Assembly (NCBI RefSeq): GCF_014695915.1
Contig: NZ_JACJPF010000041.1
Span: 1-64,000 of the forward strand
Direction of reading: 5' to 3'
DNA length: 64,000 nt
DNA from: Trichocoleus sp. FACHB-40
Lineage (GTDB): Bacteria; Cyanobacteriota; Cyanobacteriia; Cyanobacteriales; FACHB-T130
Position numbers and translations under genes: made by a program. The notes under the pieces are model-generated. The model searched no databases. It was not told where the DNA came from and saw only the letters and a list, made by a program, of their open reading frames with translations. Below are positions 53,680 through 63,043 of this stretch, piece after piece (the first letter of the stretch is position 1; each line of letters opens with the position of its first letter).

Positions 53680-54783
53680 CTAATGGTTGTAATTGTAAGA
53701 GTCGGTGTAAGACAAAAGACTTAGCGGTAAATTAACTAAATCCAAACGTTGCTGCTGTAAAGTTATCTCAGGCATTGCCAAACCAAATCCCTGTCCATAA
53801 TCTGCACCCAGTTCCCGGCAGAATTCAATATCTTCGATATCCTCTAGCCCCTCTGTCACCACTTTGATGCCAAAATTGTGAGCAGAATCTACTAAACTTG
53901 TGAGCATAACCTGCTTGAGAGCATGCTGACTGCAACCATGCACCAGTCGCTTGTCGATTTTAATTACATCTGGACAAAATTCCATAAAGTAGTTATCAGT
54001 AGAGGCGCAAGCGCACAAATCATCTACCGCAATGCCAAATCCCCACTCACGCAAGCGGTTGATATTCTGCAACAGTCTTGGACACCTCAGCAGAGCTTCC
54101 ACTTCGGTTAATTCAAATACAATTTGTTCTGGTTGTAGCCCCAAATCTAAAATTTGCTTTAAGTTTTGATCTAGAGAATTTGCATCGCGAATAATCGCAT
54201 TAGGTAATATATTAATAAAAAATTTTTGATTACTTTTAGTAGCAGCAATTGAGTCCAAACAAATTGTTCGAGCTAATTCATCAAACTCACAAGCCAACTG
54301 AGTTGATATAGCTGCTTCAATCAATTGATAACCGTTGAAGTCTGCTTCCCCATCGTCTTTGGCGCGTGCTAGACATTCATAAGCGATCGCTTCGCCGGAT
54401 GAAAGGTCAAAAATTGGCTGATATTTGAAAAATATACGCTGCTTTGATAAAACATGAAAAAACCAACTGTATTTAACAGCCTTGGTAATTGTCACTATCG
54501 GTTGAGCTTTTAAAAAGTCTACTAGTAAACTTGGCAAATCGCAGAGCGATCGCGCAATAAAAAAGCGCGATCCAGCTTGGCTAATTTCAGAAAGCGCCTG
54601 ACTGATATTTAAGAAAATACTGGCTACCTCATTCCGACTATCTATACTTCTATAGAAAAGTTGAGGAAGGACAGGAAGCTCCTGAAAACCAACTTTACAA
54701 AGACAACGACTTGTTTCCCAGTCATCTGGTTGAATAATTAAATAAAGCGGGTTAATTTTTGGCATTATAGCGGATACAACCAT
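53680..54783 (-). CDS. EAL-domain cyclic-di-GMP phosphodiesterase with degenerate EAL motif
   Basis: A 367-residue protein. The first 120 residues form an unassigned N-terminal domain. The EAL domain (about 120-355) begins KQRIFFKYQPIFDLSSGEAIAYECLAR, with ECL in place of EAL. It then has INILPNA, FELTEVEAL, AVDDLCACAST in place of DDFG.G.S, DVIKIDK, VVTEGLE and GADYGQGFG. Key metal ligands E, N, E, D, K and E remain visible, but loop 6 is changed. It may hydrolyse or only bind c-di-GMP. It is monocistronic. Confidence 0.88.
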   Translation of the reverse strand: MVVSAIMPKINPLYLIIQPDDWETSRCLCKVGFQELPVLPQLFYRSIDSRNEVASIFLNISQALSEISQAGSRFFIARSLCDLPSLLVDFLKAQPIVTITKAVKYSWFFHVLSKQRIFFKYQPIFDLSSGEAIAYECLARAKDDGEADFNGYQLIEAAISTQLACEFDELARTICLDSIAATKSNQKFFINILPNAIIRDANSLDQNLKQILDLGLQPEQIVFELTEVEALLRCPRLLQNINRLREWGFGIAVDDLCACASTDNYFMEFCPDVIKIDKRLVHGCSQHALKQVMLTSLVDSAHNFGIKVVTEGLEDIEDIEFCRELGADYGQGFGLAMPEITLQQQRLDLVNLPLSLLSYTDSYNYNH

Positions 54784-55080
54784 TTATTTAAGTTATGTAA
54801 CAAGATATACAAAACTAAAAAATACATTACGAAACCTCAAAGTATCTTCTATCTGAGGGTGTAAAAGGTATTACCAAAGGTACTATAAGTTGAATTTTTA
54901 AAAATGGGAAGAGTGCAGCCCAAATCGTTAGATTGCAGTAGCTTATGAGAGACAGCGTTGCCTCTTATGGCAAATTTCTCAGTATCAGAGTAATAAAAAG
55001 CGCACCTAGATAGTAGACTGACTGCAAGCAGCCACAGCCTGGGTATTGACCGGGGGCATAAATTCTAGGGAGTTTTCACA

Positions 55081-55791
55081 ATGAGCGCAGAACAAGATCC
55101 GGTTAAGTTAATGAAACAGGAAGTAGGTAAGGCAGCCGCCGCCCGCGTCCAGTCTGGTACGATTGTGGGGCTGGGTACAGGCTCGACCACGGCGTATGCG
55201 ATCGAGTTTTTAGGCGATCGCATCAAAAAAGGCGAACTAAAAGACATCAAAGGCATCCCCACCTCATTTCAAGCCTCAGTGCTGGCAAAACAGTATGGGA
55301 TACCCTTAACCACGCTGGATGAAGTTGACCGCATTGATATTGCTATTGACGGAGCCGATGAAGTCGATCCGCAGCACAACTTGATTAAAGGTGGCGGTGC
55401 TGCTCACACCCGCGAAAAAATAGTAGATGCCCTGGCAGAGCAGTTTATCGTCGTCGTAGATAGCTCTAAGATAGTTGACAGACTGGGTTCCACCTTCCCT
55501 GTCCCAGTGGAAGTGATACCCCTAGCGATGACCCCAGTCATGCGTGCCATCGAAAAATTAGGTGGTAAACCAGAACTGCGAATGGGTGTGAAAAAAGCGG
55601 GGCCAGTGATCACAGATCAAGGCAACATGGTTATTGATGTGAAATTTGACAGCATCGACAACCCAGGCGAATTAGAAAAAACCCTGAATAACATCCCCGG
55701 CGTTTTGGAAAATGGCTTGTTCGTAGGGGTTACAGATTTAGTGCTAGTTGGTGAAGTAGTAGATGGTAAACCTGTAATTCGCGAACTTTAG
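55081..55791 (+). CDS. rpiA: Ribose-5-phosphate isomerase A
   Basis: A 236-residue RpiA with [18 protein letters not shown], the phosphate-binding loop [32 protein letters not shown] carrying the catalytic Asp, Asp and Lys, and [21 protein letters not shown]. It interconverts ribose 5-phosphate and ribulose 5-phosphate in the Calvin and pentose phosphate cycles. The length is normal. A 297-bp upstream gap with no ORF presumably carries its promoter. Its stop overlaps the convergent DUF3421 gene by four bases. Confidence 0.96.
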   Translation: MSAEQDPVKLMKQEVGKAAAARVQSGTIVGLGTGSTTAYAIEFLGDRIKKGELKDIKGIPTSFQASVLAKQYGIPLTTLDEVDRIDIAIDGADEVDPQHNLIKGGGAAHTREKIVDALAEQFIVVVDSSKIVDRLGSTFPVPVEVIPLAMTPVMRAIEKLGGKPELRMGVKKAGPVITDQGNMVIDVKFDSIDNPGELEKTLNNIPGVLENGLFVGVTDLVLVGEVVDGKPVIREL

Positions 55792-56321
55792 CGATCGCGT
55801 AGCACAGCTACTTCATAGTTGGGGCTGAGGATTTCTTTTCCCCCCCAACCAAAATTACAATTATTGGCTACAATTTTTCCGGGATGAACCCCACCTTTAT
55901 ATGCTGCCCGACAGAGGATGAGGGATTGACCGCCTTCGTAACCAGCCACTATAAACCCTGCTGGAACTTGTCCATTAGATGCAGCTATCCAATTAATTTT
56001 GACGCTCCGGGGTGCGGTGAGAACTTCATAGTTGGGTTGCAGAACTTCCTGTCCTCCCCAGCCAAAATTACAATTATTGCTGACAACTTTGCCTGGATGC
56101 ACCCCATTTTTATATTCTGTTCGACAGACGTACAGGGAACTGCCATTTTCCTTGCCACCTACCACTGCTCCTCGTGGCACTTGCCCGTTAGATGCAGCAA
56201 CCCAAGCAAAGGAAATTTGAAGTTGGGATAGATTCTGAGCCAGAATAGTAGAATTAGATGTCAGAATTAAAGTAATTGGTAAAACAGAGAGCGCGGCGAC
56301 ACGGATACTTTTTGTAGTCAT
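55788..56321 (-). CDS. Secreted protein with two DUF3421/DM9 repeats
   Basis: A 177-residue protein with a signal peptide ([22 protein letters not shown], cleavage near TILA-Q). Two repeats follow, about 40-110 and 112-175: [20 protein letters not shown] with [29 protein letters not shown], and [19 protein letters not shown] with [31 protein letters not shown]. This is the DUF3421/DM9 pattern, common in eukaryotes and some bacteria. In insects and molluscs such proteins bind sugars. A periplasmic or surface lectin-like role is inferred. It overlaps the end of rpiA by four bases. Confidence 0.88.
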   Translation of the reverse strand: MTTKSIRVAALSVLPITLILTSNSTILAQNLSQLQISFAWVAASNGQVPRGAVVGGKENGSSLYVCRTEYKNGVHPGKVVSNNCNFGWGGQEVLQPNYEVLTAPRSVKINWIAASNGQVPAGFIVAGYEGGQSLILCRAAYKGGVHPGKIVANNCNFGWGGKEILSPNYEVAVLRDR

Positions 56322-56440
56322 TGTTTCCCTTAAAAATGATTTTGTTGACTGATAAGCACAAGTCTTTTGAATCGTGTGAAAACTCTTAGTTTTGTTAAAC
56401 TACAAGCGTACTCATGCCGCTTCCTGATTAGCTCGTATTT

Positions 56441-57625
56441 ATGATGCAATATCGTCGCTTTGGGCGGACAAATTTACAGATGCCAGTGTTTTCCTGTGGG
56501 GGAATGCGCTACCAGTTTAAGTGGCAAGATGTCCCGGCGTGGCAAATTCCGGGCGAATATCAAAAGAATCTAGAGGCAACGATTTGCCGCTCATTAGAAG
56601 TTGGAATTAATCATATTGAAACTGCTCGTGGATATGGCACCTCCGAGATGCAGTTGGGGCGCATTCTGCCAACTTTTCCCAGAGAAAAGTTAATTGTGCA
56701 GACAAAAATCAGCCCTAAGCCAGACGCTAAGGAATTTCGGCGGGACTTTGAAAAGTCGCTCTCTTACCTGAAGTTAGATTACGTTGATTTATTGGGGCTG
56801 CATGGTATTAATACCCTCGAATTGCTGCACGATAGTATTAAACCGGGTGGCTGTCTTTCTGTGGCACGGCAGCTACAAGATCAGGGCAAGGTTAGGTTTA
56901 TCGGCTTCTCGACTCACGGGCCGACCGATGTTATTGTCAAGACGATTGAAACCGATCAGTTTGATTATGTCAACCTGCATTGGTACTACATTAATCAGTT
57001 TAATTGGACAGCAGTTGAGGCGGCTTCTCGGCACGATATGGGCGTTTTTATTATCAGTCCTTCGGAGAAAGGAGGAATGCTATTTAAACCGCCGCAAAAA
57101 TTGGTGGATTTGTGCTATCCCCTCAGCCCAATCGTGTTTAATGATTTGTTTTGTTTGAGTCATCCGCAGGTGCATACTCTCAGTATTGGGGCATCAAAAC
57201 CGCAGGATTTCGAGGAACATTTGAAGACTTTGCCGCTGTTGGAGAAAGCGGAGTCAGTTTTGTTGCCGATTTTAGAACGTTTGGAGAAGCAAGCGATCGC
57301 TACTTTCGGCGAAGACTGGGTGAAAACCTGGCACGTTGGCTTACCCGCACCCGAAGAAACTCCCGGCGGGTTGAATATCCAGGTGATTCTGTGGTTGAGA
57401 AATCTTGCGATCGCCTACGATATGATTGACTACGCCAAAATGCGCTACAACCTGCTAGGCAACGGCGGTCACTGGTTTCCAGGCGCAAAGGCAGACCGAG
57501 TGAGAGAACTAGATTTGCGCCAATATCTGGCACATAGTCCCCACGCTGACCAGATTCCCGCCTTACTTGAAGACGCGCATCGGCTACTCGGCGGTCAAAC
57601 TGTTAAAAGGCTTTCGCAACAATAA
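56441..57625 (+). CDS. Aldo/keto reductase, divergent tetrad
   Basis: A 394-residue TIM-barrel oxidoreductase: [78 protein letters not shown] and [17 protein letters not shown]. The position normally occupied by Asp of the tetrad is Glu (HIETARGYG), while Tyr, Lys and His are kept. It is 40 to 50 residues longer than simple AKRs, with a C-terminal helical extension. No Cys-cluster ferredoxin domain is visible. The substrate is unknown. Confidence 0.9.
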   Translation: MMQYRRFGRTNLQMPVFSCGGMRYQFKWQDVPAWQIPGEYQKNLEATICRSLEVGINHIETARGYGTSEMQLGRILPTFPREKLIVQTKISPKPDAKEFRRDFEKSLSYLKLDYVDLLGLHGINTLELLHDSIKPGGCLSVARQLQDQGKVRFIGFSTHGPTDVIVKTIETDQFDYVNLHWYYINQFNWTAVEAASRHDMGVFIISPSEKGGMLFKPPQKLVDLCYPLSPIVFNDLFCLSHPQVHTLSIGASKPQDFEEHLKTLPLLEKAESVLLPILERLEKQAIATFGEDWVKTWHVGLPAPEETPGGLNIQVILWLRNLAIAYDMIDYAKMRYNLLGNGGHWFPGAKADRVRELDLRQYLAHSPHADQIPALLEDAHRLLGGQTVKRLSQQ

Positions 57626-57701
57626 GAGAGTGAGGAGTTTTGAATTATAACTCCTCAATATTCCCCATCCCCCATTCTCCATTCCCCATTTCTAAATTTC
57701 A

Positions 57702-58817
57702 ATGTTGCGATCGCCTAATTATACTAAGCTGCCTTTTACAGAAACCTATAGTGACATTATCGATGTCCGCTCACAAAGCGAATTCACCGAAGATCGTATT
57801 ATAGGTGCCATTAACCTGCCCGTTTTGAATGACGAAGAACGCGCCAAAGTAGGAACACTCTATAAACAATGCCCTTTCACCGCCCGGAAACTGGGAGCCG
57901 CCCTAGTCGCCCAAAACATCGCCCAGCACCTCACCACTTACTTTGCAGACAAAGAAAAAGACTACCATCCCCTCATCTACTGCTGGCGTGGCGGACAGCG
58001 TTCTAACAGTTTAGCGATGGTCGTGAGCCAAATAGGTTGGCAAGTCACCATCATCGAAGGTGGCTACAAAACCTACCGCGCCTATGTGCGCGAACAACTG
58101 GAACATCTACCAGAAAAATTTACCTACCGGGTGTTAGCGGGAATGACTGGGAGCGGCAAAACCCACATCCTGCGCCACTTGGCGGCCCTTGGCGTTCAAG
58201 TGCTGGATTTGGAAGGTTTGGCTAACCATCGCGGTTCCCTGCTGGGTGAAGAGTGGGAGAGTGGGAGAGGCGAAGACAAGGAAAAAAAAGCGTTGTCCCC
58301 CCAATCCCCAATCCCCAGTCCCCAATCCCCAGCCCCCAGCCCCCAGTCCCAGCCCTCGCAAAAACACTTTGAATCGCTTCTGCTGCACCAATTGCAAAGC
58401 TTTGACCCCAACTTGCCAGTATGGGTGGAAGCGGAAAGTAACAAAATTGGGCGCGTTTATTTGCCCAAATCTTTGTGGAAACAGATGCAACAATCTAGTG
58501 GTGTGGAAATTGAGCTACCTTTAAATGCCAGAATTCAGTGGCTATTGCAGGAATATCCCCAATTGATTGCTCACCCAGAAGTTGTGAAGGGGAAACTAGA
58601 AAAGCTGAAATCCCGCTATGGTGGGGAAAAAATCAAGGAGTGGTACAGGCTCATTGATGCCCAGCAAGGGGAAAATTTGGTAGGAGACTTGTTAGTGTGT
58701 CACTACGACCCCAGTTATAACCATGCTATTCACCGCTGTTTCCCCAAAATAGAGCGGGTGCTTTCTCTGCGAGATTTGTCCGATGCTAGTGTTACCGCAT
58801 TGCTGAAAGAGTTTTGA
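57702..58817 (+). CDS. mnmH: tRNA 2-selenouridine/geranyl-2-thiouridine synthase with STRR insertion
   Basis: A 371-residue MnmH/SelU. The N-terminal rhodanese domain has DIIDVRSQSEFTEDRIIGAINLPVL and catalytic Cys in YCWRGGQRSNSLA. A P-loop domain follows (VLAGMTGSGKTHILRHL, VLDLEGLANHRGSLLG). The enzyme exchanges sulfur for selenium at the tRNA wobble uridine. Between the GSLLGE and HFESLLL motifs, a 40-residue Pro/Ser/Gln stretch (SPQSPIPSPQSPAPS...) is encoded by CCCCAGT/CCCCAAT repeats. In relatives these motifs are nearly adjacent, so this is an in-frame repeat insertion. It appears tolerated because the frame continues intact. Confidence 0.93.
   Translation: MLRSPNYTKLPFTETYSDIIDVRSQSEFTEDRIIGAINLPVLNDEERAKVGTLYKQCPFTARKLGAALVAQNIAQHLTTYFADKEKDYHPLIYCWRGGQRSNSLAMVVSQIGWQVTIIEGGYKTYRAYVREQLEHLPEKFTYRVLAGMTGSGKTHILRHLAALGVQVLDLEGLANHRGSLLGEEWESGRGEDKEKKALSPQSPIPSPQSPAPSPQSQPSQKHFESLLLHQLQSFDPNLPVWVEAESNKIGRVYLPKSLWKQMQQSSGVEIELPLNARIQWLLQEYPQLIAHPEVVKGKLEKLKSRYGGEKIKEWYRLIDAQQGENLVGDLLVCHYDPSYNHAIHRCFPKIERVLSLRDLSDASVTALLKEF
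58296..58355 (+). repeat. STRR heptanucleotide array inside mnmH
   Basis: About eight units of CCCCAAT, CCCCAGT and CCCCAGC types lie in frame within mnmH. Similar units appear at 13732-13775 and 57650-57690. Confidence 0.8.
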
Positions 58818-59036
58818 GGTTTAAATTTTGTGCAGTAACCAACCCTTCAATTGATAGCCCAAATTCCAAAATACAGAAGCCCCAGCTGATGTTCTACTTT
58901 GTGACACCAGTGGAGCTGAGGAAGCACTTAGGAGGTATCTTGCAGTCTAAGTTATCCGAAGAAATGTCAATCAGTGCAGACTTTTAACAAGTTCTTAATT
59001 GTTAGTTAGCCATTGGTCAGAAAACGTTATATAACC

Positions 59037-60149
59037 TCAGCTCCGCTCTTTTTTCAGTTCTCGGAGGGCGGAATCCGCTCTCTGAGAGTCTTCCTTGTGT
59101 CCCTGACGACGGAAGAGATCGCGGGCTTGCTCAAAGGCAGCGATCGCGTCTTGAATGCGATCGCGCTTTTTGAGTGCTGTTCCCAAATTATAGTAAGCTT
59201 GTGCATCCTGCGGCGAGATTTCAATCAGCCGCCGATAGGCGACAATCGCCATCAGAAAATCCTGCTGCTTCATCAAAACATCAGCCACTCCAGCCTGTGC
59301 TTCCACTAAATCTGGTTGCAACGAAGCCGCTCGTTGATAAGCTTCTAAAGCACCATTCAAATTATTCTGTTCTTGTAAAAGTTTGCCAATTTGGAGATTT
59401 ATTTGAGGATTGCGCGGTTCCATCTGCGCTATTCGTTGTAGGCCCGCAACTCCATCTGCAACATTGCCTTGCTTCAAGTAAGCGCTTGCCAAACTTAACT
59501 GCAAGCTGGTATCCTTGGGAGCCAGCGCCACAGCTCGCTGGAAAGCCTGAACAGCTTCTCTGGAACGCCCTTGCTTCATCAGGGTGGAGCCAATAAACTT
59601 GTGGGCTTCCAGATTTTGCGGATCGAGCGCGATCGCGCCTTGATAGGCTTGCATCGCCCGGTTATAATCTCCTAAACGCTGTAGCACCACTCCCAACCCC
59701 AGATAAGCATTGAGATTTTTACTGTCCAGCCCAGTAGCACGCGCGTAAGCAGCAGCAGCACCAGCATTGTCTCCTAACTGCCCTAGACTGTAGCCCAGTG
59801 CATACTGGAAATCAGCATTCTTAGGTTCGAGAGTGACAGCCTGTAGATAAGCGTTAGCTGCTTGGCGGTAATTTCCCTGAAGTGCCTCTAAATAGCCGAT
59901 AGCAGAAAAAATCCGGGGATTGTTCTTATCCAGTTCGGCGGCTTGTTGATAAACTTTCAATGCTTTGGCGATCTCTTTTGCATCCACCAACTTACGCCCT
60001 TGGCGCAGCAGGTTATTCACCTGTTGGTTGCTTTTTACACGAAGTGAGTTCATCGCTTCAGAAGCGTGAACGACTGGGGGGTGTACAGTGGCGATTCCTG
60101 CCAACAACAAGGAACTGGCTGCTATGATGGTCTGTTTTTGCACGGTCAA
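59037..60149 (-). CDS. Tetratricopeptide-repeat protein, exported
   Basis: A 370-residue protein with a signal peptide (IIAASSLLLAGIATVHPPVVHA). Nine consecutive TPRs of 34 residues follow from about residue 45 to 350, each with the W/L-G-Y-A-F-A-P pattern, for example PQNLEAHKFIGSTLMKQGRSREAVQAFQRAVALAP and ISPQDAQAYYNLGTALKKRDRIQDAIAAFEQA. It ends in a charged tail (LFRRQGHKEDSQRADSALRELKKERS). It forms a superhelix for protein contacts, probably in the periplasm or at a membrane. No partner gene is adjacent. Confidence 0.92.
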   Translation of the reverse strand: MTVQKQTIIAASSLLLAGIATVHPPVVHASEAMNSLRVKSNQQVNNLLRQGRKLVDAKEIAKALKVYQQAAELDKNNPRIFSAIGYLEALQGNYRQAANAYLQAVTLEPKNADFQYALGYSLGQLGDNAGAAAAYARATGLDSKNLNAYLGLGVVLQRLGDYNRAMQAYQGAIALDPQNLEAHKFIGSTLMKQGRSREAVQAFQRAVALAPKDTSLQLSLASAYLKQGNVADGVAGLQRIAQMEPRNPQINLQIGKLLQEQNNLNGALEAYQRAASLQPDLVEAQAGVADVLMKQQDFLMAIVAYRRLIEISPQDAQAYYNLGTALKKRDRIQDAIAAFEQARDLFRRQGHKEDSQRADSALRELKKERS

Positions 60150-60856
60150 TCTTATCTTAAGTTTCTACTATTGCTCAGTGCTACGACTGCGATCGCATTG
60201 AACCCATAATGGCAAAATCTGGATCTATGTCCTAAATTTACCAAAGAAGGTTTTTTGAGGACAGTAAATGATTGTAACAATAACTGATGTCATTCAGGCA
60301 TCTGTAATTTTTTGTTGGGATTCGGGAGGCAAGAGTGCGATCGCACTCTTGGTTATTCGCTGTGTATTTGAACCGGAACAGCTTTGACGCGATCGCTTCT
60401 CCTGGTAATTCGTCCTACGCCTCTTTTAAAAAGGGGAGCCGATGCCGTAATTGCAATTGATTTCAATCCCGCCACACACAATCGTAGTGCTTACCCGCAA
60501 CGGGATTTAAGCCCCTGCCCGGCTTACATTTTACCCCATCCGGATACATTTATTAACACTCCGGTAATTTGTTGCTCATTCCCGCCACAAGAAGTGCTGT
60601 AAAGCTCAGGCAATTTTATTACTTATAGCTAACAAATTTCCCACTCAATCAAAAACTTATTTCTCAAGATGTATAGACATTTAATAACCCTTGTTTCTAA
60701 CGATAGATATAGCCTATAAAATTGTTATTTCTAACGATAGACCTAATACTTCTTCCGACTGGCAGATGCAGCAAATAAAATAACGCCCTAAATTTAACTC
60801 AACGGGTGAAGAGCAAGAAGAAGTAACTTTAAAAGGGCAAGGGAGATAAATCAGTT
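60150..60856. other. 0.7 kb stretch without a convincing gene
   Basis: Three HIP1 or HIP1-like sites fall between 60185 and 60400. An open frame at 60384-60602 has no start signal or motif. A direct repeat of TTTCTAACGATAGA occurs at about 60691 and 60727. The last 120 bases are AT-rich and probably hold the promoter of the membrane-protein gene. Confidence 0.5.
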
Positions 60857-61486
60857 ATGTCATACGCAAATCGGGAAGATAGGGTTGCTGTTCAGGCTCC
60901 TGTAGGCAATCAAATTGTTGAGTACCATGACCGTGTAAGATGGGGCCCAATCATTGCAGGTATTGTCACTGCTTTGGCTACTCAACTGATTCTTAGCGGC
61001 ATAGGAATTGCAATTGGTGCTACTAACATTGCAGGTTCAGGCGCACCTAGAAGTGATGCACCTGATGTTGGTCAAGCAGTGGGAATCTGGTCGATTATAT
61101 CTTTATTCCTTTCATTGTTAGTTGGTAGTTGGGTAGCAGCCCGTGCCAGTGGCCCGATGAACCGCAACACAGCTATGCTTAATGGAGCTATTCTTTGGGC
61201 TACTACTTTGGCATTAAGTTCATGGTTATTGGCTAGCGGAGTAACAGGTGCGTTCGGCATCCTGGGGTCAAACGCTGGAGAAATTGTTAATCAAGTACAA
61301 CAACCAGGCGGCGTTGATATACCTAACAATGCACCTAATGTGGGCGTAAGTGCTCAGCAAGCTCGTAACATTGCTGGTAACACAGCTAAAGCAGGTTGGT
61401 CGTTTACAATTGGTTCTCTATTAGGTTTAGCAGCATCATTGATTGGTTCTTCTATTGGTGCGCGTACCCCCCGCACTTATACATAG
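60857..61486 (+). CDS. Four-helix membrane protein of unknown function
   Basis: A 209-residue protein with a polar N-terminus and four hydrophobic stretches: IIAGIVTALATQLILSGIGIAIGA, IWSIISLFLSLLVGSWVAARA, LNGAILWATTLALSSWLLASGVTGAFGIL and FTIGSLLGLAASLIGSSIGA. Gly-x3-Gly motifs are frequent. A Gly/Asn/Pro-rich loop lies between helices 3 and 4. I do not recognise a family name, though similar proteins occur in cyanobacteria. It does not carry the 18-residue repeats of the 32-34 kb trio. A strong intrinsic terminator follows it. Confidence 0.75.
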   Translation: MSYANREDRVAVQAPVGNQIVEYHDRVRWGPIIAGIVTALATQLILSGIGIAIGATNIAGSGAPRSDAPDVGQAVGIWSIISLFLSLLVGSWVAARASGPMNRNTAMLNGAILWATTLALSSWLLASGVTGAFGILGSNAGEIVNQVQQPGGVDIPNNAPNVGVSAQQARNIAGNTAKAGWSFTIGSLLGLAASLIGSSIGARTPRTYT

Positions 61487-61534
61487 GAATTTGAGTAAAA
61501 AATCAAATCCTTAAGCTTGTTTTTGGCACTTTTG

Positions 61535-61559
61535 AAAGCACTTTAAAGTGCTTTTTTTT
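61535..61559 (+). terminator. Intrinsic terminator of the membrane-protein gene
   Basis: A perfect palindrome AAAGCACTTTAAAGTGCTTT (61535-61554) runs directly into a T-tract ending at 61559. Confidence 0.85.
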
Positions 61560-61678
61560 GTATATAAATTTCTGGTTAATTACCTCCAAGGCAACCTCTC
61601 CTTGCTCCAGGAAGAGGATATAAAATGCTTTTTTATACTAATCACCCTACCTAAGACTTTGAGCTTGTTTCTAGTCAG

Positions 61679-62137
61679 TTATCGGTTGCGGCTATAGCGT
61701 CCCATTAGTTCGGCGGCGGCGAGAATATGACCATCCATTGCCGCTTCCAACTGGCTTTTAGTTACACCCGATGCCAAATCTAAGACGCGATTTAAAGCAT
61801 AGAGTCTGAAGAAGTAGCGATGCGTACCGCTGGGAGGACAAGGGCCACCATAACCTAAATTACCAAAATCATTTTTTCCTTGAGAGCCGCCATATTTCAC
61901 GTTGGCTTCAGTGGACACAGCTTCGGGTAGCTGGAGAATTTCCGCTGGCAAATCGTAGAGAACCCAGTGAACAAAAATTCCTGCTGGCGCATCCGGGTCA
62001 TCAACAATTAAAGCAAGACTTTCAGTACCTGTTGGTGGGGTAGTCCAACTCAGAGGAGGAGAAATGTCTGCGCCGTCGCAGGTATATTTAGACGGTATTA
62101 AACCATCGGCAGAAAAAGCTGTACTTTTAAGTTTCAT
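61679..62137 (-). CDS. YbhB/YbcL-family PEBP protein
   Basis: I choose MKLKSTAFSADGLIPSKYTCDGADISPPLSW (ATG at 62135-62137, 152 residues) because family members start there; an open frame 15 codons longer exists. PEBP motifs are present: LALIVDDPDAPAGIFVHWVLYDLPA (DPDAP and HW ligand-binding residues), GYGGPCPPSGTHRYFFRLYAL and ALEAAMDGHILAAAELMGRYSR. These are small cytoplasmic ligand-binding proteins related to eukaryotic RKIP. Their bacterial role is poorly known. Confidence 0.92.
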   Translation of the reverse strand: MKLKSTAFSADGLIPSKYTCDGADISPPLSWTTPPTGTESLALIVDDPDAPAGIFVHWVLYDLPAEILQLPEAVSTEANVKYGGSQGKNDFGNLGYGGPCPPSGTHRYFFRLYALNRVLDLASGVTKSQLEAAMDGHILAAAELMGRYSRNR

Positions 62138-62470
62138 CGTCTTTACTGCGAGTTTTTGACGATTGGTAGGGGTAACTGGCAAATTGCTTAAATTGGTAAA
62201 ATTGCAACTTCCTGTTAGTCAACCCTGCTAATCCCAGTAGATTAGCGCTTTGTCGCTGAAAGATGCGTCGTCCTTTGGGATTAAGCACGCTTAATATTTT
62301 GCCGTTGTGCGAAGAACAATAATCGCACTCAGAGATTCTTCAGGCTACGGCTTTCGTCCCCGAACAACTTTAGCTGGCTGTTTTCCACAATCACAATGCG
62401 CGATCGCGATCGCATTTGCTCAATCAAAATAAATATAAGTTGAAATTTTTACTTTCCCAGCTTGGTCATC

Positions 62471-62623
62471 GTGGAAAGCGATCGCAACTGGTTGCGCTGG
62501 TATGATGCTAATAGTAACTGGATTATTACTCCGCAAGAGCGAGAAAGTCAACGGCTTGAGAGATTAGCAGAACAACTACGCGACCTTGACGTTGAACCCT
62601 ATCTAGATGATGAGATGGAGTGA
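62471..62623 (+). pseudogene. C-terminal remnant of a Uma2 (DUF820) family endonuclease-like protein
   Basis: A frame ending at the TGA at 62621-62623 reads ESDRNWLRWYDANSNWIITP, then QERESQRLERLAEQLRDLDV. This is the usual tail of Uma2 proteins (RWYD..GNWI.T..ER......RAERLA.QLR.LG...P). The catalytic PD-(D/E)xK core, about 150 residues upstream in intact members, is not present. It is thus a remnant of a family that is highly expanded in cyanobacteria. Confidence 0.65.
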
Positions 62624-63043
62624 GGTAAAGGTAGGGACGCCATCGGCACCACTGGATAGGTGAAACTTTCTTGCCTTGATTGCTTTAGCAATTCTAGCCA
62701 CAGATGTTCTTCTGAAGCGTGTATGTAGAGCAACGACGTTCATCTGAGCTTGGGCTTGGCAAACACATCTTATTCTGAAACACCCACTGAATAAGGATTT
62801 CGGCTTTTGAGTATTTTTGCTTAGTTTTTTTGAACCCATTAGCCAGTAGGACTTATAGATTTTAGATGCGTTTGCCCTGTTAGTTTGGGATTTTTGAACC
62901 TGTTACTTTAGTGAAATTTCTGGGAACTCTAGGTATAGAGTATCTGAGATTTGTCAGTCAATCCTGTATTCTCAAAGCCCCCTATGGCTAATTAACTGAC
63001 AGAAATATCACCTTCACTATATAAGTAATGGAGCTAAAGCAAT

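Noticed and set aside
60384-60602. Plus-strand frame of 72 codons
   Set aside because: Pro/Thr-rich translation with no motif or ribosome-binding site, in a region of scattered repeats.
62603-62839. Minus-strand frame of 78 codons with ARIAKAIKARKF
   Set aside because: It resembles a basic helix but has no start signal and overlaps the Uma2 remnant. I could not tie it to a family.
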